Made by a program: the position numbers and the translations under genes
Shown here: one piece after another, positions 18,500-28,696 of the stretch
Numbering within the stretch: position 1 is the first letter of the stretch
Layout: every line of letters begins with the position of its first letter
Assembly: GCA_934132895.1 (NCBI GenBank)
Contig: CAKPAG010000008.1
Span: 1 to 61,936 of the forward strand
DNA: 61,936 bases
Source: an uncultured Clostridia bacterium
GTDB taxonomy: Bacteria > Bacillota > Clostridia > TANB77 > CAG-465
Direction: 5' to 3'
Notes under the pieces: model-generated
Told to the model about the DNA's origin: nothing
Databases searched by the model: none
The model's input: only the letters and a program-made list of their open reading frames with translations

Positions 18500-19843
18500 T
18501 AATTTTCTGCTGCTCCCCTATATAAATTAGCAAATTTTGTGTATTGACCAAGCCATGCAAGTTCAACGGTTCCTGTTGAACCACTTCTATTTTTAGCAAT
18601 TATTACCTCAGCTACATTTTTCTTTTCTGTTTCAGGATCATAATAGTCTTCCCTATGTATAAACATAACTATGTCGGCATCTTGTTCGATAGCTCCAGAT
18701 TCACGAAGGTCACTTAGCATTGGTCTGTGATCTGTACGTGATTCGGTAGCACGGCTAAGCTGTGATAATGCTATAACTGGTACCTTTAATTCTTTTGCAA
18801 GAATTTTCAAAGAACGGCTTATTTCAGAAATTTCTTGTTGTCTTGATGGACTTTTAGTCTTAGACTCCATAAGTTGTAAATAGTCGATTATTACAAGGCC
18901 TATTCCTTTTTCTAATTTTGCTTTTCTACATTTTGCCCTAAGCTCACTTGAAGAAAGTCCAGGTGTATCATCTATATATAACGGAATTTCTGAAAGCTTT
19001 CCACTTGCAGCACCAAGTTTTAACCAATCTTCACTATCTAAATCGGCATTTCTTAGTTTCATACTGTCTACTTCACTTTCACTTGCTAAAATTCTGTTTA
19101 CCATTTGCTCCTTAGACATTTCAAGACTAAATATCATAACAGGAGTTTTTTGATGCATTGCCACATAACTTGCTATGTTCAATACAAATGCTGATTTTCC
19201 CATAGCTGGACGTGCAGCAAGTATTATTAAGTCAGATGGGTTTAGACCTGAAATTTTTGCATCCAAATCAATAAACCCGCTTTCAATACCAGATATTTTA
19301 TTTTTATTTTGATACATACTTTCAATATTATCAAATGCAGTGATAAGTATTTCTTTTATACTAGCGTAGTTTTTAGAATTTCTGTTTTGCAATACATCAA
19401 AAACTCTTTTTTCTGTTTGCTCTATAATTGTATCTACTTCTTCAGTTTGAGCATATCCCATTTTTAATATATCTTGTGCTGTTTTTATAAGCTGTCTTAA
19501 AACAGATTTTTCTTCTATTATTTTAACATAACTTTCAGTATTAGATGTTGTAGGCACGTTATCTATTAGGCTTGCTATATATTGCATTCCACCTACTTTT
19601 TCTAAACTTCCTCTTAATTTTAATTGCTCAGCTATTGTTATTGTATCTATTTGTTTTCCTAGTCCATATAATTCAAACATAGCTGCATATATTTCTTTAT
19701 TATCTTCTCTATAGAAATCTTCTGGTTTTAATAATTCAACTGCGGCTATTACTGCATCTTTATCAACAAGCATTGCTCCGAAGAACAGCTTGTTCTGCTA
19801 AAGTATCATTTGGTTGTACTTTATTTACAATTTCATTTTCCAC
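18499..19843 (-). CDS. dnaB: Replicative DNA helicase DnaB, +1 shift at CGG codon 22
   Basis: Hexameric helicase that opens the replication fork. The C-terminal RecA-like domain has the Walker A region AARPAMGKSAFVLNIA, Walker B LVIIDYLQLM and the SQLSRATESR motif. The long ORF begins only at 19773 with MLVDKDAV, missing the conserved N-terminal start. Upstream, a GTG at 19843 with AGAGGTATTAAAA before it reads 21 codons ending LAEQAVL. Then comes an in-frame CGG (19780-19778), and a stop five codons later. Skipping the C gives Gly22 and AEQAVLGAMLVDKDAV, the exact family N-terminus; total 447 residues, normal for DnaB. rplI lies 11 bases upstream, the usual order. Initiation at 19773 without a ribosome-binding site is the unlikely alternative. 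Confidence 0.92.
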
Positions 19844-19854
19844 TTTTAATACCT

Positions 19855-20304
19855 CTATATTTTATTTACTACAACTATTTTTAAAGTTGCAACTACTCCT
19901 TCATATAGTTTTATTTCTGCTTTATATGTTCCAAGTTCTTTTATTTGTTCTTTTAACACTATTTTCTTTTTGTTTACTTCTATATTAGTTTTTTCTTTTA
20001 GCTTTTCAGCAATTTCTTTTTCTGTAACACTTCCGAAAAGTTTACCATTTTTACCAGTTTTCTCTTTAAATTCAATGTATACTTTTTCTATTTTCTCTTT
20101 TTCGTTATTTGCAGCTTCTAATTCTTTTTGTTTTTTAAATTTAAGAGCTTCATTTTTTGTTTTAGCTTCACTTAAATTTTTGTTATCTGCAATAGAAGCT
20201 ATTTTTTTAGGAAGTAAATAATTTCTAGCATATCCTTCACTTACCTCAACTATTTGTAATTTTTTTCCTATACCTTTTACATCTTGATTTAATACTACTT
20301 TCAT
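19855..20304 (-). CDS. rplI: 50S ribosomal protein L9
   Basis: L9 binds 23S rRNA and helps reading-frame maintenance. The N-terminal domain MKVVLNQDVKGIGKKLQIVEVSEGYARNYLLPK is followed by the long connecting helix and the GKLFGSVTEKEIAEKL C-terminal domain. 149 residues, normal. It lies between gdpP and dnaB on the same strand. That a frame-related protein is next to a frameshift-bearing dnaB is probably coincidence, since rplI-dnaB is a conserved pair. Confidence 0.95.
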   Translation of the reverse strand: MKVVLNQDVKGIGKKLQIVEVSEGYARNYLLPKKIASIADNKNLSEAKTKNEALKFKKQKELEAANNEKEKIEKVYIEFKEKTGKNGKLFGSVTEKEIAEKLKEKTNIEVNKKKIVLKEQIKELGTYKAEIKLYEGVVATLKIVVVNKI

Positions 20305-20352
20305 TCTTTCTACCTACCTTCCTAAATTTTTTTATCACATTATTAATGATAT

Positions 20353-22326
20353 TTATTCTTTTCCATAATACTCATCTATACTTGCAAGCAATTTAACTTT
20401 TGCTTCTTCTAATGTAATTCCAGCAATCTGAGCTCCGGCAAATGTTAAATGGCCACCGCCACCTATTGTTTCAAGAATTGCTTGAACGTTTATATCACCC
20501 ATAGAACGTCCTGATATCATTACAACATCATCTACTTTGCAAAGAACAAATGATGCAAGTACTCCTGATATTGATAATAACTCATCAGCCGCCTGAGCTG
20601 CTATAATTGGCATGTCATCATAGTTTTCATTACATACTGAAACTGCTATTTGGTCTTTTATTATCTCAGCGTCTTTTACAATGTTTACTCTTGCAACATA
20701 AGTTTCAAAATCACTTTGGAAAAGTTGTTTTACTTCTGCAAAATCTATACCATATCTCTTTAAATATGCAGCTACCTCGAAAGTTCTAACACCTGTTTTA
20801 AACATAAAGTTTTTGGTATCTACAACAATTCCTGCATATAAACATTCAGCTTCAACTGATGTTAATTTTATATCTTCTAAATAAATTAAAAGTTCTGTTA
20901 CAAGTTCACAAGTAGAAGATGCATATATTTCATGATATGTAAGTAAGGTATTATCAATAAATTCTGGTCCACGTCTATGATGGTCTATTACAATTACTTT
21001 TTCAAATTCATCTAGTACATCTGGGTAAGCCAAATATGACTTTTTATGTGTATCTACTACAATAAGTAAAGAATTTGTTTTATCATGTTTCTTTAATTCA
21101 TTTGGAAGAATAAATACATTTTCATATTCTTCTTGAGTTTTTACTTTATCTATTACTGATTTAGTACTACTGTTACATTTAGCATCAACAAGAATGTGTA
21201 CTTCTTTATCTAAAGATTTCGCTATTTTATATACTCCAATAGCTGCACCTATACAGTCAATATCTGTATTTTTATGTCCCATTATATATATCTTATCTGA
21301 TTTTTGCATTATCTCTTTTATAGCTTGAGATACAGTTCTTGCTCTTACTCTACTTGTTTTTTCAAGACCAATATTTGAGCCACCAAAGAAATCAAATTTT
21401 TTATCTTTTTTTACTACAGCTTGATCTCCACCTCTTCCAAGTGCTATATCTAAAGCTGAAGAACTTGCGTTATATCTTTCATCTAATGTATTTTCTGAAT
21501 ATGAAAGACCTATTGAAATAGTTATTGGAAGTTTAGTTTGGTCTGAAATATTTTTTACTTTTTCTAATATATTAAATGAATCTTTTTCTAGTTTATCTAC
21601 ATATTGTTTTTCTATAAATATTACAAATCTATCTTTATCTACCTTAGTTATAACTCCATGATTTTCAAGAACAAATTCTCTAAGTTCTTTTGCAATTTTA
21701 GAAGATATTTCTGCTTTTAACATATCATCTAAACCTTGCATTGTTTCTTCATAGTTGTCTATAAAGATAACGCCTACAGAAAGTCTTGAGTTATCTAGAG
21801 CCTCTTTTAATACGTATTCTTCTGTCTTATTCATAAAAGTAATAAGGAGACAGTTAAAGTTATCAAAATGAATATAATTTCCAATTGCACTATAATACTC
21901 CCCGTTTCCTATATCTGAAGCTGGTATTACAACGTCATTTTTTACCTTTTGTTTTTCTAATTTTAAAGCTGTATCATGAATAAATTCTTTTGGAATTATA
22001 TGAGATGCTTTAGAGTTTTGCCATATTATTTGTGTAGGAGAAGAAAGCATAACCATAGGTATATCAATAGCATTTAAGTTATCTTTTAAAACTATGTCTA
22101 CACTTTTAGAAAGTTCACTTATTCTATACTTTCTACTTTTAATCTCTTTTATACAAGATGATATAGCAAAAAGTGCTGTTATTAGTATAATTGTTAAATC
22201 AATATATATTGTTATTGGCTTTATAATGCACACAAGTACTGCCACTATAATAACAGCAGTAAGATATGTTATTTGTACTGAAAATATACTAAGATCTAAC
22301 CATTTATTTTTATTTAACTTTTTCAT
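20353..22326 (-). CDS. gdpP: Cyclic-di-AMP phosphodiesterase GdpP
   Basis: Membrane enzyme that hydrolyses c-di-AMP and so sets cell-wall and potassium balance. Two membrane helices lie near residues 15-60, followed by a degenerate PAS region and a degenerate GGDEF domain. The DHH domain (DTDCIG-like metal site; VIDHHRRGPEF) and the DHHA1 domain (GGGGHLTFAGAQ) complete it. 657 residues, the family length. It heads the gdpP-rplI-dnaB run, 48 bases before rplI. Confidence 0.94.
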   Translation of the reverse strand: MKKLNKNKWLDLSIFSVQITYLTAVIIVAVLVCIIKPITIYIDLTIILITALFAISSCIKEIKSRKYRISELSKSVDIVLKDNLNAIDIPMVMLSSPTQIIWQNSKASHIIPKEFIHDTALKLEKQKVKNDVVIPASDIGNGEYYSAIGNYIHFDNFNCLLITFMNKTEEYVLKEALDNSRLSVGVIFIDNYEETMQGLDDMLKAEISSKIAKELREFVLENHGVITKVDKDRFVIFIEKQYVDKLEKDSFNILEKVKNISDQTKLPITISIGLSYSENTLDERYNASSSALDIALGRGGDQAVVKKDKKFDFFGGSNIGLEKTSRVRARTVSQAIKEIMQKSDKIYIMGHKNTDIDCIGAAIGVYKIAKSLDKEVHILVDAKCNSSTKSVIDKVKTQEEYENVFILPNELKKHDKTNSLLIVVDTHKKSYLAYPDVLDEFEKVIVIDHHRRGPEFIDNTLLTYHEIYASSTCELVTELLIYLEDIKLTSVEAECLYAGIVVDTKNFMFKTGVRTFEVAAYLKRYGIDFAEVKQLFQSDFETYVARVNIVKDAEIIKDQIAVSVCNENYDDMPIIAAQAADELLSISGVLASFVLCKVDDVVMISGRSMGDINVQAILETIGGGGHLTFAGAQIAGITLEEAKVKLLASIDEYYGKE

Positions 22327-22421
22327 AAAATTCTTCCTTTTTTAAATATACTTGTACTAGTATATTTTACTATGATTAAAGGCTTTTGTCAAGATAGAAA
22401 AAAATTATAATTTCAAGCACA

Positions 22422-22482
22422 AAAATACTCTCTAAACAAATTAACTATATATACATAATTAATTTTAATTTAAAGAGTATTA
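22422..22482 (-). terminator. Probable terminator of the surface-protein operon
   Basis: Outer arms 22424-22431 and 22474-22481 pair, with an imperfect AT-rich inner stem, and the minus strand then runs into TTTTT. It lies after the stop of the BspA-type gene at 22518. Confidence 0.55.
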
Positions 22483-22517
22483 GATTTTTTATTAAAGCTA
22501 AACTTTAAATTTTAAGC

Positions 22518-25500
22518 TTAATTTAAATACATTGCTAGTCTAAAGCCATAAGTAGTATCATTATTAGTAGGAGTATATTCAGTTCTTGTAGATATAGAGT
22601 TAACAGTGGTTCCATTATACTGCCAATTTCCTCCACGTACGATACGGCATGTTGTGCTATATGCTTCCATAGTCCACTCATTTAAATTACCTGCCATATC
22701 ATAGATATTATTAGTTTTTGAATACTCTGTACTTCCGGTCGGTATTACAGCCACACTTCCACTTGCTTTTGTAACGGAACTACCACTTGCATTTACAAAT
22801 GTAAATGTTGAGTTTTTGTAATTTCCATATTTTTTACTATCAGTTTCTATATCTGAATAGTTTTGTTTTAAGAATCTTATTGTTTGATCCCATTGTACCC
22901 CATATACAAGTGTAGATACAGGGTCTTTTTCCGCACTTGCACTATTGTATACTGCTCGTGAAACCTCTACAGCATCTGATGATGAAGAAACTCTCATGCT
23001 GCCTCCCCATCTAATCTTTGACCAAGAAGTTTGGTTTGACATACTTTGAGCCTTTCCACTAGAACTTTTACTTGCCTCATATCTTGCTATATAAAATCCA
23101 TGATATTTTTCTACACTTGCTATCATAGCATTATATTCACTAATTTCCTCATCAGTTGCATTAGTATATGGTTCACTACATGAAGATACTAAACTTTGTT
23201 TACTTCCGTTTTTATATCCGTCTACTCTAACAAAATCGGATATATCATCAACAGGTATCCAAACAAATTGATTTCTTGTTTTTTTAGCAGTCGCTACATT
23301 TGAATCTGTTACTGGTGTTGTTCCCTCATAAATTACAAGTCCTGTAGATACATCTTTTTCACCGGTTGCTTGAGAAGCCACAAATCCATTAGGTATTATT
23401 GCAGGTGAATTATATGTCACAAGTTTTGTAAAATACCCAGGTGTTCCAACTTTATCTATTCTTGCATATTCCTTGTCTTTTATCCCAGCAGTCGACCACT
23501 TTGTACCATTTCCACCAGTTAAACCTTTACAAAAGTTAAACATATCAAATGAACTAGATACATTCTCAGTATTAAACTTATCGCTTGCGTATATTGTTAT
23601 CAAACTAAGACTATCAGAAAACATATATGACATGTTTGTTACTTTACTTGTATCAAAGGTCGTTATATTTAAGATTTTGCTTTTACTACAGCTAAACATA
23701 CCAGACATATCAGTTACTTTACTTGTATCAAAGTTACTCAAGTCTGGTTCTGGTGAATTAGCAAACATACCAGACATATTGGTTACATTGCTTGTATTAA
23801 ATTTGCTTAAGTTAATGACATTTACTGCACAACCATCAAACATAGAAGACATATTGGTTACTTTACTTGTATTAAAACTAGTCAAATCTAAATTTGTTAA
23901 TCCTAAGCACATCCCAAACATGCTTGACATGTTTGTAGTTTTACCTGTATTTATATTTTCCAAACCTTCTATTGTAGATAATTCTGACATTCCATAAAAT
24001 AAGTATGATGAATCTTCATTAGTAAACATTTTCTCATCACTAGCTATATATAAAGTTGTTCCATCAAGCCACCCTATTATACTTTCGTCCCCTGCCTCTG
24101 AAATATCAGTAAATGTTGTAGGTGCACCAGAAGTGCTTTCTTGAATTACAATCTTATTTATAACACTCCTACTACAAACACCTAAAAATGTCTTAGGAGA
24201 TGCTACTTCTTTTTTCAAAAATACATCCTCTTTTTTCTTGGTAAAGTAGCCAGGAGTTCCTGTTTTATCAATTCTTGCATATGTTTTATCTATATAACTC
24301 CTATTATATTTTGTTCCATTTTCTCCTACTAAAACCCTACAGGCATAAAACATGCTACTTGAACTTGTCACTTTATCTGTATTAAAATTATCACTGGCAT
24401 ATATTATTGTCAATTTACCACATTGATAAAACATATTTGACATACTTGTTACTTTACTTGTATTAAACCCACTTAAATCTAAATTTGTTAAACTACTACA
24501 ACCATAAAACATATCTGACATATCTGTTACGTTTGTGGTATCAAAATTACTTAAATCTAAATTTGTTAAACTACTACAACCCTTAAACATATATGACATA
24601 TCTGTTACTTTACTTGTATTAAAAACACTTAAATCTAAATTTGTTAAACTACTACAACCCTTAAACATATATGACATACTTGTTACTTTACTTGTATTAA
24701 ACCCACTTAAATCTAAATTTGTTAAACTACTACAACCATAAAACATATATGACATAATTCCTACAGTAGCCGTATTAAATTTACTCACATCTAGATTTGT
24801 TAAACTACTACAATGCGCAAACATACCAGGCATATCTGTTACTTTACTTGTATTAAAAACACTTAAATCTAAATTTGTTAAACTACTACAATACTCAAAC
24901 ATATATGACATATCTGTTACTTTACTTGTATTAAAAACACTTAAATCTAAATTTGTTAAACTACTACAATACTCAAACATATATGACATATCTGTTACTT
25001 TACTTGTATTAAAATTGTTTAAATCTAAGCTTGTTAATTTACAACTATAAAACATATATGACATATTTGTTACGTTTGTGGTATCAAAATTACTTATATC
25101 TAAATTTGTTAATTTACTACAATTTCTAAAAATACCAGACATATCTGTTACATTACCTGTATCAAAACTACTTACATCTATACTCGTTAAACTCCTACAA
25201 CTTTCAAACATATCTGACATATCTGTTACGTTTGTGGTATCAAAATTACTTAAATCTAAATTTGTTAAACTACTACAACCATAAAACATATTTGACATAC
25301 TTGTTACTTTACTTGTATTAAAATTGTTTAAATCTAAGCTTGTTAATTCACAACTAAAAAACATATATGACATATTTGTTACGTTTGTGGTATCAAAATT
25401 ACTTATATCTAAATTTGTTAATTTACTACAATTTCTAAAAATACTAGACATATCTGTTACTTGGCTTGTATTAAAGTTGTTCAAGTCTAAACTTGTTAAA

Positions 25501-26357
25501 CTATTGCAATAAAAAAACATACTTGACATATTTGTTGCAGTCTTAGTTTTAAAATTATTAAATGATATATTAGTCAATTTTTTAAGACCATAAAATAAAT
25601 ATTTTGAGTTTGTATTAGCAAATATAAGGTCATCACTTGAAAAAGTTATTTCGTACATATCATTGCTATCTGTATCAGTAACATATCCCATTATACTTTT
25701 ATCTTGATTTGCTGACGCATCAAAACTTTGAGTATAATTTTCAGGTATTGTTCCTAATTCAAATGATATTTTTTCTATTTTAGTTCTATCTACAGCACCA
25801 AAGAAGTTTCCAGAAGATGACACTTGCATTAACATATTAGGTTCTGCTATTTTAAAGTTTAAGTATGAATTTAATACATTATTTGTTGCAAGAGTTGAGT
25901 CTTTGTACTTGAATTTTATTAATATGTCCTTTTTTTCTTTTGGTGCTATTGTATCTTCTATTTTAAAACCACTATCTTGTATTTCATATACTATGTCTTG
26001 ATTATCATAGTTTGCTTGATCATAAATTACATCTAAAAATGTTCCTGTTTTAGTGGAGTTGTTATATACTGTTACCTTATATACAATTTCAGAATTTGGG
26101 TTTGTCTTTGATAGTTCTACTGTACTTTGCATCATCGTTCCTAAATAATTTTTTATCTTAGAATTTGTTGTATTAGCATCCACATCACTTACATATTCAA
26201 CATTCGTTATAAATACATTTTTTTGTACTTCTGCCCTTACTGTTCCAGCCATTTCTAGTATTACTGAATTTATTGACGCATAACCTATTCCCACAATTAG
26301 TAATGCAATAATTAAGAGGGAAAACAATGAAATGCGTCTACGTTTTTTCACTTTCAT
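22518..26357 (-). CDS. BspA/DUF285-repeat surface protein with C-terminal FGE-sulfatase fold
   Basis: A 1279-residue exported protein. The N-terminus (about residues 1-35) is a basic signal segment ending GIGYASI. A beta-rich region follows to about 230. Then comes a long run of 23-25-residue repeats of the BspA/DUF285 type (unit like SLTNLDLSNFDTTNVTDMS) to about 660, a second shorter repeat block to about 930, and a C-terminal domain with YDMAGNLNEWTMEAY and RIVRGGNW, the formylglycine-generating-enzyme fold. Such repeats mediate surface or adhesive interactions in other bacteria. The FGE-like domain here lacks an obvious active-site Cys pair and is probably a binding module. It is last in an operon with CalY/TasA-like proteins and their signal peptidase, suggesting that SipW processes it. 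Confidence 0.85.
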   Translation of the reverse strand: MKVKKRRRISLFSLLIIALLIVGIGYASINSVILEMAGTVRAEVQKNVFITNVEYVSDVDANTTNSKIKNYLGTMMQSTVELSKTNPNSEIVYKVTVYNNSTKTGTFLDVIYDQANYDNQDIVYEIQDSGFKIEDTIAPKEKKDILIKFKYKDSTLATNNVLNSYLNFKIAEPNMLMQVSSSGNFFGAVDRTKIEKISFELGTIPENYTQSFDASANQDKSIMGYVTDTDSNDMYEITFSSDDLIFANTNSKYLFYGLKKLTNISFNNFKTKTATNMSSMFFYCNSLTSLDLNNFNTSQVTDMSSIFRNCSKLTNLDISNFDTTNVTNMSYMFFSCELTSLDLNNFNTSKVTSMSNMFYGCSSLTNLDLSNFDTTNVTDMSDMFESCRSLTSIDVSSFDTGNVTDMSGIFRNCSKLTNLDISNFDTTNVTNMSYMFYSCKLTSLDLNNFNTSKVTDMSYMFEYCSSLTNLDLSVFNTSKVTDMSYMFEYCSSLTNLDLSVFNTSKVTDMPGMFAHCSSLTNLDVSKFNTATVGIMSYMFYGCSSLTNLDLSGFNTSKVTSMSYMFKGCSSLTNLDLSVFNTSKVTDMSYMFKGCSSLTNLDLSNFDTTNVTDMSDMFYGCSSLTNLDLSGFNTSKVTSMSNMFYQCGKLTIIYASDNFNTDKVTSSSSMFYACRVLVGENGTKYNRSYIDKTYARIDKTGTPGYFTKKKEDVFLKKEVASPKTFLGVCSRSVINKIVIQESTSGAPTTFTDISEAGDESIIGWLDGTTLYIASDEKMFTNEDSSYLFYGMSELSTIEGLENINTGKTTNMSSMFGMCLGLTNLDLTSFNTSKVTNMSSMFDGCAVNVINLSKFNTSNVTNMSGMFANSPEPDLSNFDTSKVTDMSGMFSCSKSKILNITTFDTSKVTNMSYMFSDSLSLITIYASDKFNTENVSSSFDMFNFCKGLTGGNGTKWSTAGIKDKEYARIDKVGTPGYFTKLVTYNSPAIIPNGFVASQATGEKDVSTGLVIYEGTTPVTDSNVATAKKTRNQFVWIPVDDISDFVRVDGYKNGSKQSLVSSCSEPYTNATDEEISEYNAMIASVEKYHGFYIARYEASKSSSGKAQSMSNQTSWSKIRWGGSMRVSSSSDAVEVSRAVYNSASAEKDPVSTLVYGVQWDQTIRFLKQNYSDIETDSKKYGNYKNSTFTFVNASGSSVTKASGSVAVIPTGSTEYSKTNNIYDMAGNLNEWTMEAYSTTCRIVRGGNWQYNGTTVNSISTRTEYTPTNNDTTYGFRLAMYLN
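24360..25560. repeat. Tandem DNA repeats of about 69-75 bp encoding BspA repeats
   Basis: About sixteen near-identical units within the BspA gene, containing phrases such as AAATTTGTTAAACTACTACA on the plus strand. Neighbouring copies at 24583-24735 and 24860-25010 are almost identical in DNA as well as protein, indicating recent duplication or gene conversion. Confidence 0.85.
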
Positions 26358-26373
26358 GTTATCCCTCCTTATC

Positions 26374-27480
26374 TTAGTGGTTATTTTTCTTTTTACTTTC
26401 TTCTATTAGTTTATTTCTAATTTCTTGTGATCCTAACGTATATATAAATAGTATTTCATTATTTATTATCATAAATCTTGTTCTTCTTACGTTTTCCTCC
26501 GTATACATTAGTATTGGAGCTTGCAATGTTTCCTTCATTTCTAGTATTTCACTAAATTTTTCTACTTCTATTACTTTATATTTTTCTTTGTCTAAATCTG
26601 TTGTAATTTTTTGTATGTATTGTTTATAGCTAAACATTATATTTTTTAATGTTTGATCATACATTTTTTCTGCACTTCTTGTATCTATTACATATTTTAC
26701 AAAGCGTACTAATACAAGAATTCCTGTTACACCTATTATTATAGCGATTATTTTTAAGGTTATTATATCACCATATGTACTTTTTCTTTCTAATACTTTT
26801 CCAGAATTTTCTACCACATTAGATGATAATGAGATATCTACTGTTTTTGTAGTAAGTGGAATGTACAATGTCATTACTTTTACGTCTTTATTTATTCTAG
26901 AGCCATCATATTTGTTATATACATCCAAATACATATTTAATTCTAATGTACAATTTGTATTATCTAAATCATAAATATTTACAAACTTTCTTATCTTTTC
27001 GTTATATTTATTATAGTCTATTTCAATATTTTCATCTATTGCTAATTCTTTATTTTTGACTTCTTGGTATGGTTTAGAAATTATTTCTTCTTCTTTATCA
27101 TAAATTACATTTGTTTTTTTGCTTTCCTTTACCTCAGTTCTTGCAGTTATCCTATAATCATAAGTATAAGCATTGTCTTTTTCAAAACTTAAGTTATATT
27201 TAAAGTTTGCTTCTATATTTTTGATAAGGGATGCTATTACATTATTATTTTCTTCTAAATATGTTTTATCATAAAAGTCATTTTCTTTTAAATTCACTTT
27301 ATACTTTAAATTAGATTTTTCGCTATATGATATATACGAGTCTTCTTTTAAATAATAATACATATATGCCAAAACAGCTGATATAACAATCATAACAGTT
27401 CCAAACACGAATAGCTTTATTTTTTTTACTTTTCTTTTATGTATGTGCCACTGCGGATTATTATTTTGAACATTATCCAT
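26374..27480 (-). CDS. DUF5305-like membrane protein
   Basis: A short cytoplasmic N-terminus leads to a membrane helix (about residues 23-45), an outer beta-rich domain of about 180 residues, and a second helix (about 237-260), then a cytoplasmic tail of about 100 residues. This layout, and its position beside a SipW-type signal peptidase, match the DUF5305 family, whose role is unknown. 368 residues. It is 38 bases after the signal peptidase gene and 16 bases before the BspA gene, so it probably assists export or assembly of that surface system. Confidence 0.65.
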   Translation of the reverse strand: MDNVQNNNPQWHIHKRKVKKIKLFVFGTVMIVISAVLAYMYYYLKEDSYISYSEKSNLKYKVNLKENDFYDKTYLEENNNVIASLIKNIEANFKYNLSFEKDNAYTYDYRITARTEVKESKKTNVIYDKEEEIISKPYQEVKNKELAIDENIEIDYNKYNEKIRKFVNIYDLDNTNCTLELNMYLDVYNKYDGSRINKDVKVMTLYIPLTTKTVDISLSSNVVENSGKVLERKSTYGDIITLKIIAIIIGVTGILVLVRFVKYVIDTRSAEKMYDQTLKNIMFSYKQYIQKITTDLDKEKYKVIEVEKFSEILEMKETLQAPILMYTEENVRRTRFMIINNEILFIYTLGSQEIRNKLIEESKKKNNH

Positions 27481-27518
27481 TTCTATACCATTCCTTTCTT
27501 TAGTTTCTTAATATCAAT

Positions 27519-28667
27519 TTAATCAAATGCTTTGTTTATACTAAGGGTTATGTTCCCTATATATGGAACTGTTAATCTACATATTCCAACAACAGCTTCA
27601 TCAGATACAAAGCCATCATCTTGTTCTTGGTTTGCATCTCCTTTAGTATAATAAACTTCTTTTCCTCTTACTATTCTTTTGTCAATTACTCTATGTACAA
27701 TTCTTTTGTCATTTTTAATGAATACTATTATATCTCCTTTTTGAATTTTAATTTGATTTCTATATTTTTTTGCTACTGATATATCTTCATATACAATAAC
27801 GTCACCTTTATTTATTGTTCCTGTCATACTTCCAGAACCAATAACAAGAGCTCCATATCTGAATTTACAAGATACAAGCATTATTATAACTAAAACAATA
27901 ATTCCTGATACAAGAGTTAAAAATTTTTCTATTTTATCATTTTTTATTGAAAATTCTTGGTTTTTCTTTAAATATTTAGTTAATACAAAATATATTATAC
28001 ATGGCATTACTAAATTGAATATTGCTTCTAATAATACATCTATATTTGGTATTATTGGAATTAAATATATATACAAAGTAGTAAGGCATCTATATATAAT
28101 TATTCCATTTTCTTCCCTAAAGTTTTTAGATATAAATATGTATAGTAAATTTGAAGCTATTGATGGAAATATTATTACAGCTATTAAATCAAACCATTTT
28201 TTCAAACTATCTAAATCATGAATATTTGAAAAAAGTGATACATCTAATATTACCATTAAAACTAAAAACAAAAATTTAGAGAATATTTCTTTTTCTGAAG
28301 TAGATAAGACTACTTTTTTTCTTATCTCTTCACTTGATACTATTATTACTATATATGGTATTATATAATTTACTACTGACCATATACTTAAAGTTACTGA
28401 TGCGTTATAAAATCCAAAATATATTCCTAACATATATTTTATTACCACAAACATAACTCCAAATACACTCATTAGTATAACTATCTGTTTGCTTCTTGTA
28501 CTTTTTAATTTATTAGTCTTTAAAACTGATAGAATAATCATCATAGACACTAATAATACTACCGCTATTACTGGTCTTGTTAATATATTGTTATATATAC
28601 AAGCTAGAAGAAGAAATATTATTAGCAAAAATTCTACTATATATATTTTTAAACTTTTACTTTCCAT
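27519..28667 (-). CDS. sipW: SipW-type (S26B) signal peptidase I
   Basis: Removes signal peptides from a small set of exported proteins. The catalytic Ser is in GSGSMTGTINKGD and the second catalytic residue is the His of RIVHRVID, the endoplasmic-reticulum-type Ser-His pair rather than the usual Ser-Lys. YTKGDANQEQDDG completes the family motifs. It is unusually long (382 residues) because about 245 residues with seven or so membrane helices precede the peptidase domain. Its neighbours are two CalY/TasA-like proteins, the classic SipW substrates. Confidence 0.88.
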   Translation of the reverse strand: MESKSLKIYIVEFLLIIFLLLACIYNNILTRPVIAVVLLVSMMIILSVLKTNKLKSTRSKQIVILMSVFGVMFVVIKYMLGIYFGFYNASVTLSIWSVVNYIIPYIVIIVSSEEIRKKVVLSTSEKEIFSKFLFLVLMVILDVSLFSNIHDLDSLKKWFDLIAVIIFPSIASNLLYIFISKNFREENGIIIYRCLTTLYIYLIPIIPNIDVLLEAIFNLVMPCIIYFVLTKYLKKNQEFSIKNDKIEKFLTLVSGIIVLVIIMLVSCKFRYGALVIGSGSMTGTINKGDVIVYEDISVAKKYRNQIKIQKGDIIVFIKNDKRIVHRVIDKRIVRGKEVYYTKGDANQEQDDGFVSDEAVVGICRLTVPYIGNITLSINKAFD

Positions 28668-28696
28668 ATTTCCTCTCTAACTCCTTTCTTTTATTA

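Noticed and set aside
19773..19843. dnaB starting at the internal ATG 19773
   Set aside because: No ribosome-binding site lies before it and the conserved AEQ-VLG N-terminus would be lost.
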